This document shows positions 40,806 to 48,500 of a stretch of DNA of 64,000 bases, one piece after another. Position 1 is the first letter of the stretch. Every line of letters begins with the position of its first letter. The notes below the pieces were generated by a model. That model was not told the DNA's origin. It saw nothing but the letters and a program-made list of their open reading frames with translations, and ran no database searches. Made by a program: the position numbers and the translations under genes. Source of the stretch: a virus; the IMG/VR virus record IMGVR_UViG_3300017605_001118, positions 1 through 64,000 of that record; one strand, 5' to 3'.

Positions 40806-41372
40806 CTAGTGCTCCATCACCGAGGCCCAAGGTCCGTACAGGGTGTTGAAGTGCTCTTCGGTGATCAGGTCCTTGACGATCAGTGCGAGAACCGCATCGC
40901 TGACGGAATCCCGCACGATGCGAGGAGTGACCTCCCAAACGGCCTCGTTCGTGGGGATTGCGAGATCTTCCCCGAAGGGCCAGGCAGCCTCCCAGGCGGA
41001 GAACCGCACCAATCCCTCCGCGCTCTCCTGAGCGACAAGGAGAGCCGCCTGTTCTTCGGAATCTATGCGGGACGCTCGCTCGATCAGCTCCGTTACCTGT
41101 TTGCCCCGCGGACCGAAGACCCGGTGCGCATCGATCTCACGGACCACGCGAAGGACCGGAGGGTTCGTCAGACCTGGGTTGATTAGGGCGGATTCCACCT
41201 CGAACAGCCGACACGGCCAACGGCCTTCGGACAAGGCCCGCGGCGGGGATTCGAAGAGGGACTGGTACTCGGACGGGAAGGTCCCCCCGCTGAACAGTGC
41301 CGCCGCATAGTTGACTCGGCCGGTGAGGAAATCGACTCCGTCCGGGCTGGTCGTCTTGTAGTACGCCTTCAC
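40806..41372 (-). CDS. hypothetical protein; C-terminal paralogue of the 53873-54166 protein
   Basis: 188 aa, GTG after GGAGAGAAC. The C-terminal half, including 'VTELIERAS' and the ending 'DLITEEHFNTLYGPWASVM', is shared with the smaller protein at 53873-54166 ('DLLSEEHFNTLYGPWASVM'). N-terminal 90 residues are extra. Function unknown; single-gene unit under promoter copy 6. Confidence 0.7.
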   Translation of the reverse strand: MKAYYKTTSPDGVDFLTGRVNYAAALFSGGTFPSEYQSLFESPPRALSEGRWPCRLFEVESALINPGLTNPPVLRVVREIDAHRVFGPRGKQVTELIERASRIDSEEQAALLVAQESAEGLVRFSAWEAAWPFGEDLAIPTNEAVWEVTPRIVRDSVSDAVLALIVKDLITEEHFNTLYGPWASVMEH

Positions 41373-41410
41373 GTTCTCTCCTTCGTCGTCCGTTCCTTGC
41401 CTACAGCTCA

Positions 41411-41440
41411 ATTAAAACACAGATTGTCAGTTCAACACAA
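41411..41440 (-). promoter_or_regulatory. family-A minus-strand promoter (copy 6)
   Basis: Minus-strand TTGTGT-N18-TTTAAT with the CTGACAATC core. Confidence 0.8.
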
Positions 41441-41468
41441 GGGGCCCGGTCCACTTGGACCGGGCCCC
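41441..41468 (-). terminator. hairpin terminator
   Basis: Perfect 13-bp GGGGCCCGGTCCA stem with a 2-base loop after the gene 41490-42098. Confidence 0.8.
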
Positions 41469-41489
41469 GGGACTGCGGAGTGGAATCAA

Positions 41490-42098
41490 TCAGCCGGCGA
41501 AGCAGTCCTCGCAGCCGTTCCGGGGCTGCCCCTCGTGATCCGAGCACTTCTCGCCCCACGTGCTGACCGGGTCGTCGGCGTCGGCCTCTTCTTCCTCGTT
41601 CGTCTTGGCGGATTCGTTGGCGACATCGACGGCGCAGTCGTAGGCGTAGTAGCAGCCTTCGTCATTGAAGGCGCCCCACTCGGTGCCGCCGTGACCCTTG
41701 GCGCATGCCGCGATCGGGTCGCCGGTCACGTCCGGGCGGGGAGTGTTGCCGTGAAGACACTGCGCAGCCGGCTGCGGCCAGTTCGGCAGACCCACCACGC
41801 TGGTGTCCCGGCGCATTTGGTCCGCGTACTCCAGCGCTTCCTCCAGGGACAGGCGGATGTTCTCCTCCGCCGATTCCTTGACCGTCGTCAGCTCGTCCAC
41901 GAACTCCATGAAGGGCTCCCCTCCGGGGATTTCCGGGGTGGGGTCCCAGTGCACGGAGACGAACGCGCGGCCGTAGTTCTCGTGCTCCGGGTTGGTCACG
42001 GTGCCGCGGTTGCCTTTCTGCACGGTGCCGAACTGACCGGCGTACCGGCCGACCGCGGTGGTGACCCGAGTACCGGCTTTGATCTCCGTGATCTGCAC
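41490..42098 (-). CDS. hypothetical protein with acidic Cys-rich C terminus
   Basis: 202 aa, GTG after GGAGAGAAC. N-terminal KOW/SH3-like segment ('AGTRVTTAVGRYAGQFGTVQKG...RAFVSVHWD') resembles small nucleic-acid or ribosome-binding barrels. C terminus is strongly acidic and ends 'CSDHEGQPRNGCEDC', perhaps a zinc site. Single-gene unit under promoter copy 7. Confidence 0.65.
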   Translation of the reverse strand: MQITEIKAGTRVTTAVGRYAGQFGTVQKGNRGTVTNPEHENYGRAFVSVHWDPTPEIPGGEPFMEFVDELTTVKESAEENIRLSLEEALEYADQMRRDTSVVGLPNWPQPAAQCLHGNTPRPDVTGDPIAACAKGHGGTEWGAFNDEGCYYAYDCAVDVANESAKTNEEEEADADDPVSTWGEKCSDHEGQPRNGCEDCFAG

Positions 42099-42136
42099 GT
42101 TCTCTCCTTCGTCGTCCGTTCCTTGCCTACAGCTCA

Positions 42137-42165
42137 ATTAAAACACAGATTGTCAGTCGATACAA
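42137..42165 (-). promoter_or_regulatory. family-A minus-strand promoter (copy 7)
   Basis: Minus-strand TTGTAT-N17-TTTAAT with CTGACAATC core, directly after the end of the translocase-side membrane gene pair. Confidence 0.8.
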
Positions 42166-42168
42166 GTC

Positions 42169-42328
42169 TCACCGCTTCCGTCCCAACGTCACGCTGAGAC
42201 CGACGCTGGCCGGAACCAGCGCGGCCAGGGCGTTGACCAGGTGCGTCAGCAGGACGATCAGAACCCCGATCCCAACGGTTCCGCAGGCGATGACCAGGAG
42301 AACTACCGCCTGGTCAACTTCAACGTGA
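42169..42328 (-). CDS. possible second half of a membrane protein, start unclear
   Basis: The minus-strand frame ending at 42169 encodes about 50 hydrophobic residues ('VVLLVIACGTVGIGVLIVLLT', then 'NALAALVPASVGLSVTLG') with coding-like base composition. It has no ATG, GTG or TTG at a sensible place. It continues where the gene 42303-42503 stops, in the -1 frame, so it may be reached by frameshifting. Low confidence. Confidence 0.35.
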
Positions 42329-42503
42329 CCCGGAAGCACAACTCGCCGATGCCCAGGCCGAGAGCCCCCATGACCAGGAAGACCCACACAGGAGCACTCC
42401 GGTCGGTGGGTGTCAGGCAGATCAGAAGGCAGACCGCCGCGCACCCCCGCCCCAGCGTCTGGATCACCCAGGCGGTCTCCTCCGCGATACGCAGATACCT
42501 CAC
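42303..42503 (-). CDS. small membrane protein beside the translocase
   Basis: 66 aa, GTG. Two hydrophobic segments (VIQTLGRGCAAVCLLICL and VWVFLVMGALGLGIGELCF). It follows the translocase gene closely, as Spd-type membrane proteins follow TraB genes in Streptomyces plasmids. No direct homology visible. Confidence 0.6.
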   Translation of the reverse strand: MRYLRIAEETAWVIQTLGRGCAAVCLLICLTPTDRSAPVWVFLVMGALGLGIGELCFRVTLKLTRR

Positions 42504-42509
42504 GTTCCA

Positions 42510-44546
42510 TCACTCCTCCGTTTCGGGACGAACGGCGTAACGACCGTTCTTCGGCTTGTGGATCCGGGGGTCCGCGTTCAGCCACCTGGCGATGACATCC
42601 GGATGCGGCGCCTTGACCTCGAGGTGCAGCCGCTTCACGACGTCGAGGATCGCGGCGGGACCTATCCCTTCGGGACCGGCTTGGGCGACGATGCCGAAGA
42701 CGATCTCTTTGCGACGATCGGCTGACGCCGCCTGCGGATCACCCTCCACCGAAGGCGGGGGCGTCCAGACGGCTCCGCCCTCCGAAAGAATCTCCTGGAA
42801 CCTCCGCTCCAGCTCCGGGTCATTGGCGGACGTCTCGTTCAAGGCCTCGTGCAGCCGGTCCCGGACCGCGTCCGCGTCGTTCAAAGCGGCCTGGACGTCG
42901 GCGTCACGGACAACCGCCCCCGGCTGACCCCACCCGTCGGTGACTCCGGTACGGGTGGGGGTAGTCGGCTGCTGAACCGGGGCCGTCCCCTTGCCGAACA
43001 AGTGGTCCGTGTTGTCCCACCGGTTGGTGTACGCGTCGCCAGCTGCTTGGCGGGACAGTTCGTCCAGCGTCGGGTGCCGACCGACAGTGGCGTTGACGAC
43101 GTCGGCGATCTGGCTGGGGCGGATCCGGTAGATCTTGAACGGGGCCGCGGGTTCGTCCAGGACCTTGATGCCAGCCGTTCCCGGGTACGGGGTGTCCTCT
43201 GCGGTCAGCTTGTTGGACCACCCGAACGCGTAATTCATTTCGGTGTCGTCGGACTTCACCACGATCTTCAGTCCGGACTGCTTCAGGAACTGCGGCTCGG
43301 ACAGCACGTCCTGGGTCACGCGCAGGGCGGAGATCAGGGCGTTGACCGCCACGGCGCGGGCCAGTTCCACCACGCGCAGCAGGATGTCCCCCGTTTCCCG
43401 GATGACCGGGTCCCGGCGGGCCTTGGGGGAGTACAGCTCCGCGATCTCGTCCCCCGCGATCAAGATCCCGGGGACCTGGGGGCTGACCGGCAGCTTGTCG
43501 TCGTTGGCCTGGATCTCCAGGTGCTTGTACCCGGGCTTCCTTGCGAGGGCAATGGCCAGGGCTGCCTTCGCCATCAGGAGAGCCTTCTCCGGGGTGTCCG
43601 CAACCCAGTCGATGGGGGACCGGTCTGGGGTCCCTGCGGCGTGCAGCCACGGCAGCGCAAGGTTGCCGCCGTTCAGGTCGATCACCCAGACCAGGTTGTC
43701 GTTCATCCGGGCGTACCCGGAGATCATCACCTGCATCAGGTTCGTCTTTCCGGACCCCTTACGACCGGATACCAGCGCCGTCAACTGCCGGGTGTTGGGG
43801 GCAACGACGCTCGCGTCCCGGTACACCCCCAGAGGGAGAGGACCGTTCAACGTCAGCGGCGAATAGTCCTCGGGGTAGAAGACATCGTCCTTCAGGGCAT
43901 TGACCGTGGACACGTCGAAGAGAACCGCGCCTCGGTGGGCTCCCGGTTTCACGATGACGCCGCAACCCTCGGGGAGCTGCGCCTCCGAAGAGAGGCGGTC
44001 CTGGTAGGCGGCGAAATCCTTCCAGTGGGTCCCCCCGGAACAGTTGCCGTCCAGGGTGTACCCGGCGCCGGACTCCCACTTCTCGACACCGACGATTTCC
44101 ACCTTGAGTTGAGGACAGACGTCCTTCAGACGTTCCTCCCATTCCGCTGCCAGGCCGGTGCGCCACCGGGAAGACGCCTCCTTTTCGGCGGCCGTCTCCG
44201 CGTTGCGGTTGGAGACGTTCACCCCGGCCATGGCCGTACCCAGGCCCAGCGTCAGAGACGCCAACGAGACCAGGCCCCCTGTTGACCACGGGCCGGCGGC
44301 CATGGCCCAGGAACACCACGACCCGGCACCGAGCCACGCCGCGGCCCGGAGACCCGCGGTGGCTTTTGTGACGTGATTCCGGAGACCCGCGATGTGTGTA
44401 CCGACCATCCCCGCACCCGCCGCAAGAGCCGCCCAGCCCGGCGGAGCCCCTGTCGCGTGACCCGCCCAGGAAACCGTCAGCGCAGCCACGCCGCAGTTCA
44501 GCGGCCCCGTGAGGGGTCCGTGTCCCGCGTCCCAGTCCAGCTTCAT
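42510..44546 (-). CDS. FtsK/TraB-like DNA translocase
   Basis: 678 aa, ATG. Four N-terminal hydrophobic segments (about 15-110), a linker, then an FtsK/SpoIIIE-type motor: Walker A GRKGSGKT 261-268, Walker B 'ILIAGDEIAE' 361-370, and 'SGLKIVVKSDDTEMNYAFG'. The C-terminal 65 residues ('RRKEIVFGIVAQAGPEGIG...ADPRIHKPKNGRYAV') look like a winged helix, as in the gamma domain of FtsK and the DNA-reading domain of TraB. These recognise short repeats (KOPS, TRS). Likely moves double-stranded DNA across a membrane or septum. Confidence 0.88.
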   Translation of the reverse strand: MKLDWDAGHGPLTGPLNCGVAALTVSWAGHATGAPPGWAALAAGAGMVGTHIAGLRNHVTKATAGLRAAAWLGAGSWCSWAMAAGPWSTGGLVSLASLTLGLGTAMAGVNVSNRNAETAAEKEASSRWRTGLAAEWEERLKDVCPQLKVEIVGVEKWESGAGYTLDGNCSGGTHWKDFAAYQDRLSSEAQLPEGCGVIVKPGAHRGAVLFDVSTVNALKDDVFYPEDYSPLTLNGPLPLGVYRDASVVAPNTRQLTALVSGRKGSGKTNLMQVMISGYARMNDNLVWVIDLNGGNLALPWLHAAGTPDRSPIDWVADTPEKALLMAKAALAIALARKPGYKHLEIQANDDKLPVSPQVPGILIAGDEIAELYSPKARRDPVIRETGDILLRVVELARAVAVNALISALRVTQDVLSEPQFLKQSGLKIVVKSDDTEMNYAFGWSNKLTAEDTPYPGTAGIKVLDEPAAPFKIYRIRPSQIADVVNATVGRHPTLDELSRQAAGDAYTNRWDNTDHLFGKGTAPVQQPTTPTRTGVTDGWGQPGAVVRDADVQAALNDADAVRDRLHEALNETSANDPELERRFQEILSEGGAVWTPPPSVEGDPQAASADRRKEIVFGIVAQAGPEGIGPAAILDVVKRLHLEVKAPHPDVIARWLNADPRIHKPKNGRYAVRPETEE

Positions 44547-44548
44547 GG

Positions 44549-45838
44549 TCAGTAGCTCCCGTCATTGGACGCGATGTCCCACATGCGCTCGCCCGTGCGC
44601 GGGTTGCGGTGACGCTCCAGGTCGGGGAGGTGCAGCTTCTCGAACGCGGGCTTCAGCTCGGAAGCCATCTCCGCGGCCCGGATCTGAAGCATGTAGACCT
44701 GCTCCATCATCTGGACGATCTGAGGATCCAAGGGCTGCTTCGCGTTGGCGTTCTCAACAGTCACCTTCAGGGCTTCGGCCACCAGACGGAGGGCCTCTTC
44801 CAGGCCGATGAAGTCCTGCCCGACTTGAAGCATTCCCTGCGGGTCGTACTGGGCTGCGGCTGCGGCCATTTGTTCGGCCGGCGCGACGAAGTGGTGTCCG
44901 GGCATCGTGATTCCTTGTGTGGAAGAGGTCGGTTCGGTGGACGGGGCTGTAGTTCCGCGGACGGAGTCCGTTACTTCCTTCGGGACCCGTTCGGCACGGG
45001 CCTTACGCCGACGAGTCCAGGCTTCCCTCAGTCGGGTCAAGGCAGCGCGGAGACTCCGGCGGCGTACTGCGGTCCAGAGTGCGGGGACCGCGGCCTTGAT
45101 TCCGTCCGCGACCGCACCCCGCGCCTTCCTGGACCGGTCCGCAGTCCAGGTCTTCTGGACGCCGCGGCCCATGGCCTTGACGGCAGCAGGCGCCTTCTCC
45201 CGGGCAGCCTTCACAACGGCTGCCTTCAGCGCAGCGGACTTCCCTCCGCCACCGAAACGTTGACCGTTGCGCCGTTGCGTTGCGTCGTTAAGCTTCTGGT
45301 TCCCGTTGGCGTCGGCGTTGCGCCGCCGACTCTTGCGCGTTGAGTTGAGACGCTGAGACGCAACGCCGTTGAGCGTTGACCCGTTGCGTTGACCGTTGGG
45401 AGTCCCGGCGTTGCGTTGCCGGGACGTTGACCGTTGACCGTTGGGCGTCCCGGCGTTGCGCAACGGCCGTTGCGTCTGGGAGTTGAGCGTCCCAGCGTTG
45501 CGTTGCCGGGACGTTGGGGCGTCGTGTCGAAGCGTTGTGTCGTTGCGGTGTACCCGGTTCCGGCGAACGGTGTGCCGGCGCTTCGCAACGGCCGTTGCAC
45601 CCCCCACAACGGCCAGGGCGCCGACTACGGCAACGGCCGTTGCACCTCCCAGTTCGTAGGTTCCGGTCGCAGCGAGGCCAACTGCGTTACCCGCGGCCGC
45701 CAGGGCCGGCGCCACAGGCATACCCCGCTGAGCCTTGGAGCGTCGCTCCGGGACCGGTTCAGCGACGGGACGGGCTGGGGTCCAGTCCGCCGTGGGTGCC
45801 TTGACAGGGGCCTCCGGTACGGCCGTCTTCGTGGTCAC
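44549..45838 (-). CDS. repeat-rich basic protein next to the translocase
   Basis: 429 aa; GTG at 45838 in a GTGA overlap. A hydrophobic pair around residues 35-75 ('GNAVGLAATGTYELGGATAVAVVGALAVVGG'), a low-complexity region 85-190 built from Arg/Asn/Gln/Thr motifs ('RQRNAGTPNGQR'), a basic helical segment and a C-terminal globular part ('QMAAAAAQYDPQGMLQVGQDF...DLERHRNPRTGERMWD'). The low-complexity part is encoded by CGTTG/CAACG repeats read in different frames, so the DNA, not the protein, appears to be constrained. May be a membrane partner of the translocase. Confidence 0.7.
   Translation of the reverse strand: MTTKTAVPEAPVKAPTADWTPARPVAEPVPERRSKAQRGMPVAPALAAAGNAVGLAATGTYELGGATAVAVVGALAVVGGATAVAKRRHTVRRNRVHRNDTTLRHDAPTSRQRNAGTLNSQTQRPLRNAGTPNGQRSTSRQRNAGTPNGQRNGSTLNGVASQRLNSTRKSRRRNADANGNQKLNDATQRRNGQRFGGGGKSAALKAAVVKAAREKAPAAVKAMGRGVQKTWTADRSRKARGAVADGIKAAVPALWTAVRRRSLRAALTRLREAWTRRRKARAERVPKEVTDSVRGTTAPSTEPTSSTQGITMPGHHFVAPAEQMAAAAAQYDPQGMLQVGQDFIGLEEALRLVAEALKVTVENANAKQPLDPQIVQMMEQVYMLQIRAAEMASELKPAFEKLHLPDLERHRNPRTGERMWDIASNDGSY
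45255..45660. repeat. dense CGTTG/CAACG repeat field (cluster A)
   Basis: By hand count about 27 CGTTG or CAACG pentamers in 400 bp, often as CGTTGACCGTTG or GCGTTGCGTTG. Chance expectation is about one. The motif falls in several codon frames of the 44549-45838 gene. It resembles the repeat arrays bound by TraB or FtsK winged helices, or operator arrays. Confidence 0.75.
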
Positions 45839-46197
45839 TGGGTCACCTCGTGGTTCTCTCGCGGCTCGTGACAACCAGCGCACAGATCTGGAGCCACCGG
45901 GTTCCCCTCGAAGCCGGGGCACCGGGCGTCTGCCTCGAAATTGATGGCCGGATACAGGTCCGGAAAGGCGAGACAAGCGGTGACGACCGTAGAGAGGACC
46001 CAACTGTCCTTCGGGTGCTTCTCTCCCTGCGGATGCATCTTGCCCTGGACGTAGCCCATAACCGCGGCGTCCTTGACGAGGGCGCGCTCCCGGTCAGTGA
46101 GTGAAGCGAAGAAGGCGGCCGAAGCCGCGGTGCGGTCCGCGTCCCGCTGCTCCAGGTAGTCGATCAGAAACTCGTCGGTGAAGTTGTTCTCGGTCAC
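45835..46197 (-). CDS. hypothetical protein in translocase operon
   Basis: 120 aa, GTG in a GTGA overlap with the next gene upstream. Helical N terminus ('FLIDYLEQRDADRTAASAAFFASL'), a 'VMGYVQGKMHPQGEKHPKD' middle and a CPGF...CAGC C terminus with two His, possibly a zinc site. Unknown. Confidence 0.65.
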   Translation of the reverse strand: MTENNFTDEFLIDYLEQRDADRTAASAAFFASLTDRERALVKDAAVMGYVQGKMHPQGEKHPKDSWVLSTVVTACLAFPDLYPAINFEADARCPGFEGNPVAPDLCAGCHEPRENHEVTQ

Positions 46198-46526
46198 GGC
46201 GTCACCCCGCGGAGGATTGCGTCGGCCAGGGCGAGGGCGGCGCGGTCCCGATCTGACACAAGCAACCTCGCCCTGTCCCTGACCCCCCAATAACGAGCTG
46301 TCGACTCCAGCCACGCGGCGAGTGCTCCCCCGATCCCCGGGTACATGAGCGCGATCCACGTGGCGTCGGCCCGGCTACAGGGGTGCGGGTGTCCGCCCCG
46401 GATGACGCGGGAATCTCCGCCTTCGATCGACTCAACCGCGGTCCAGGGCCCCTGCGTGGCGGTCTCAGCGGCCTCGCGGATCAGGGTGGCGGCTTCGCGG
46501 AGCCTGATTGCGGGATCTTCGGTCAT
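46194..46526 (-). CDS. hypothetical helical protein
   Basis: 110 aa, ATG with GAGGAGAG upstream. Ala/Arg-rich helices around a 'GPWTAVESIEGGDSRVIRGGHPH' loop, like small actinophage proteins of unknown role. Overlaps the next gene (GTGA). Confidence 0.6.
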   Translation of the reverse strand: MTEDPAIRLREAATLIREAAETATQGPWTAVESIEGGDSRVIRGGHPHPCSRADATWIALMYPGIGGALAAWLESTARYWGVRDRARLLVSDRDRAALALADAILRGVTP

Positions 46527-46540
46527 GACTTCTCTCCTCG

Positions 46541-46626
46541 GTTCCTACTCCGACTCCGACCGGTCGGGTATGGGGTCTATGCGCAGGTCAGGAGGTACAC
46601 GGGTTCCTACTCCGACCGGTCGGAGT
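46541..46626. repeat. GTTCCTACTCCGAC direct repeat with 18-bp palindrome
   Basis: GTTCCTACTCCGAC occurs at 46541 and 46603, each followed by CCGACCGGTCGG. The second copy forms a perfect palindrome ACTCCGACCGGTCGGAGT at 46609-46626. It sits at the end of the gene 46588-46956 and in the gap after it. Operator or recombination scar. Confidence 0.6.
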
Positions 46627-46956
46627 CGGCCCGTACAGACGGGCCAGCCGGGCGGATACTGTCAACAGATTTCGGATCTCGCGGAACGTTCGGCCGGGAG
46701 CGGCCTCCCACAGGACGTAATCGATCATCGGTGCCTCTGATCCGGCGTCCAGCAAGAACTCGATACACCTTCCGGCGACACGCTGAAGGTCGACGTCACC
46801 ACCTAGTGCCTCGAATATCCCGAACGGGTTGGCTCCGTTCGGCTCCCAGCCGTCCCTCTCCAGGACTGCGAGCGCTGCTTCCAGGTGCACGGCCACATCT
46901 TCTCCGGCGACGAGACGACCCGTGGGTCCGGTCCAGATCCAGTCGTGCGGTTGCAT
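46588..46956 (-). CDS. hypothetical protein
   Basis: 122 aa, ATG with AGGGAGAGAC upstream. Soluble alpha/beta ('DWIWTGPTGRLVAGEDVAVHLEAALAVLERDGW'). No family. The last residues are coded by the palindromic repeat. Confidence 0.6.
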   Translation of the reverse strand: MQPHDWIWTGPTGRLVAGEDVAVHLEAALAVLERDGWEPNGANPFGIFEALGGDVDLQRVAGRCIEFLLDAGSEAPMIDYVLWEAAPGRTFREIRNLLTVSARLARLYGPTPTGRSRNPCTS

Positions 46957-46970
46957 GACGTCTCTCCCTT

Positions 46971-47030
46971 GTCTGAGTACCTCGCAGGGTGCACGGAGGT
47001 GAGGCCGTGCACCCGGGCGGTCGTCAGGCG
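46971..47030 (-). repeat. 60-bp intergenic repeat with hairpin (copy 2)
   Basis: Second copy of the element at 39391-39450, in the same gene-end/gene-start context, including the TGCACGG/CCGTGCA stem. Confidence 0.7.
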
Positions 47031-48031
47031 TTCTTGCGGGTGGCCAGCTTTTCCAACAGGAACACCTCCACGACATCCCTGTCATGGAGGGCTCCGTCGA
47101 CCTCGACTGCCGTGGGAAGCTTTTTGTTGTGGCGCCAACTCCGGACGGTTGACTCCGCGGTCGGCATCCCCAGCTCGGCGGCACGCTTCACGACATCCGC
47201 AGTAGTCATGTACTGGGACGTCTCAACGTTGACCGCGGGACGCTGCACCGGGACGGGCGTTGACGGCAACGCAACGGGTGTCTCAACAGCGGGACGCTGC
47301 ACCTCAACGGGCGTTGCAGTCTTCTCAACGACCGTTGACGGCAACGCAACGGGCGTTGCAGTCTCTTCAACGCTGGGACGCTGCACCTCAACGGTCGTCT
47401 CAACGGGACGAGACGCGTTGAGCGCGAGGCGTTCGGCGTTCGTTGCGTCCTGCGTCCGCATCAACTGGCGTTGCACGGTGGCCAACGCCTTCTGGGCGTG
47501 GACGTCGGCCAGTTCTCCGTCCACCCACGCCTGTTGCACGGGGAGCAGCTCGCGGACCGTGTACCGCATCAGGACCAGCCACATGCCCTTGGCAATGGCG
47601 GAGACCAGGGCGCCGACGACCCCTACGATCAAGGCGCCCTGTTCGTAGCCGTGGATCGTGATGGCCGACATGGACAGGAACAGAGCGCCCCAGCCTGCAC
47701 GTCGCGGCAGGGCTGCCTTGGCCGGCTCGTAGCGGCTCAGCCACTCCACCGTGAGGCAGGTGATCCAGGCCAGGTCGAAAACGCCGGCCACCAGGAAAGC
47801 TGCCCACGAGGGGGCCGAGGCCGACAACAGGGAGCCGATGGACACCGTGGACCAGATCACGGAGCCGAGGACGACGGCCGTTGTCATCAACACGGCCGCT
47901 CGCAACGCAACGCGGTCCAGGTCCCGGGGTGCAACGGCCACCTCAACGCTGTAGGTCTCCGGGACGCTTCGCGTTGTGCCGTTGACGGTGTACTCCACCA
48001 TCCGCGTGCGCTGCTCGGTGCGTGTCTTCAC
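47024..48031 (-). CDS. Spd-like membrane protein with C-terminal HTH
   Basis: 335 aa, GTG with GGAGGAGAGATC. Four hydrophobic segments between residues 40 and 150 ('AAVLMTTAVVLGSVIW', 'AAFLVAGVFDLAWITCLTV', 'WGALFLSMSAITIHG', 'ALIVGVVGALVSAIAKG') resemble DUF2637/SpdB plasmid-spread proteins of Streptomyces. A Pro/Val/Thr/Glu repeat linker follows and then an excisionase/MerR-like HTH ('MTTADVVKRAAELGMPTAESTVRSWRHNKKLPTAVEVDG'). A membrane-anchored DNA-binding protein could tether the repeats to the translocase. Confidence 0.75.
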   Translation of the reverse strand: MKTRTEQRTRMVEYTVNGTTRSVPETYSVEVAVAPRDLDRVALRAAVLMTTAVVLGSVIWSTVSIGSLLSASAPSWAAFLVAGVFDLAWITCLTVEWLSRYEPAKAALPRRAGWGALFLSMSAITIHGYEQGALIVGVVGALVSAIAKGMWLVLMRYTVRELLPVQQAWVDGELADVHAQKALATVQRQLMRTQDATNAERLALNASRPVETTVEVQRPSVEETATPVALPSTVVEKTATPVEVQRPAVETPVALPSTPVPVQRPAVNVETSQYMTTADVVKRAAELGMPTAESTVRSWRHNKKLPTAVEVDGALHDRDVVEVFLLEKLATRKNA

Positions 48032-48175
48032 GATCTCTCCTCCTTGGCATTCGTTGAACCGAATTAATTATTTCACAACGCAACGCGTCCCGTCCAGACC
48101 GTTGACCGTTGCGTCCCGGAGACGACGAAACGCCCGACGCGTTCCGCCGGGCGTTTCAGAGGTGTTGCGTTCTAC
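47225..48175. repeat. CGTTG/CAACG repeat field (cluster B)
   Basis: About 19 pentamers between 47225 and 47490 alone, further groups at 47885-47990 and 48040-48175, including CAACGCAACG and CGTTGACCGTTGCG. Covers the linker of the Spd-like gene and its upstream region. Confidence 0.75.
48127..48157 (-). terminator. hairpin terminator
   Basis: 10-bp GAAACGCCCG stem with an 11-nt loop after the wHTH gene 48172-48426. Confidence 0.7.
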
Positions 48176-48426
48176 TCGGTCCAGCCGGGAGGACACCACA
48201 CCGGGTTTCCCTTCGCGTCCAGGCACTTATCCACCAGACCCTTGGACCGCAGACGGGTCAGGGACAGGTACGTCAGCGGAGCCGTCAGGTCCAACCGGTG
48301 CATGATGTCGTTCCGGCTGAGAGGTCCCCGCTCCTCGACCACGATGAGGCGCCGCACCGCTTCGTCCCGGGCCGCCACCTTCAGATCCTTCGGCCGGCCC
48401 CGCTTCACCTGAGTCTCGGTCTCCAT
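48172..48426 (-). CDS. winged-helix DNA-binding protein
   Basis: 84 aa, ATG with GAGGAGAGG. 'RDEAVRRLIVVEERGPLSRNDIMHRL' and 'LTYLSLTRLRSKGLVDKC' form a compact MarR/IclR-like winged helix; an N-terminal 'VKRGRPKDLK' resembles an AT-hook-like basic stretch. Probably a phage repressor or activator; directly upstream of the Spd-like gene and the CGTTG field. Confidence 0.75.
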   Translation of the reverse strand: METETQVKRGRPKDLKVAARDEAVRRLIVVEERGPLSRNDIMHRLDLTAPLTYLSLTRLRSKGLVDKCLDAKGNPVWCPPGWTE

Positions 48427-48452
48427 CGCTTCCTCTCCTCTACACAGAACGG

Positions 48453-48484
48453 CGCCGCACCGGGACCAATCCTCCGGTGCGGCG
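48453..48484 (-). terminator. hairpin terminator
   Basis: 11-bp CGCCGCACCGG stem with a 10-nt loop after the gene 48501-49010. Confidence 0.75.
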
Positions 48485-48500
48485 TCGTGTCACAGGGTTA

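Noticed and set aside
45255-45660. CRISPR array
   Set aside because: Repeats are 5-12 bp and irregularly spaced; no constant repeat and unique spacers, and no cas genes.
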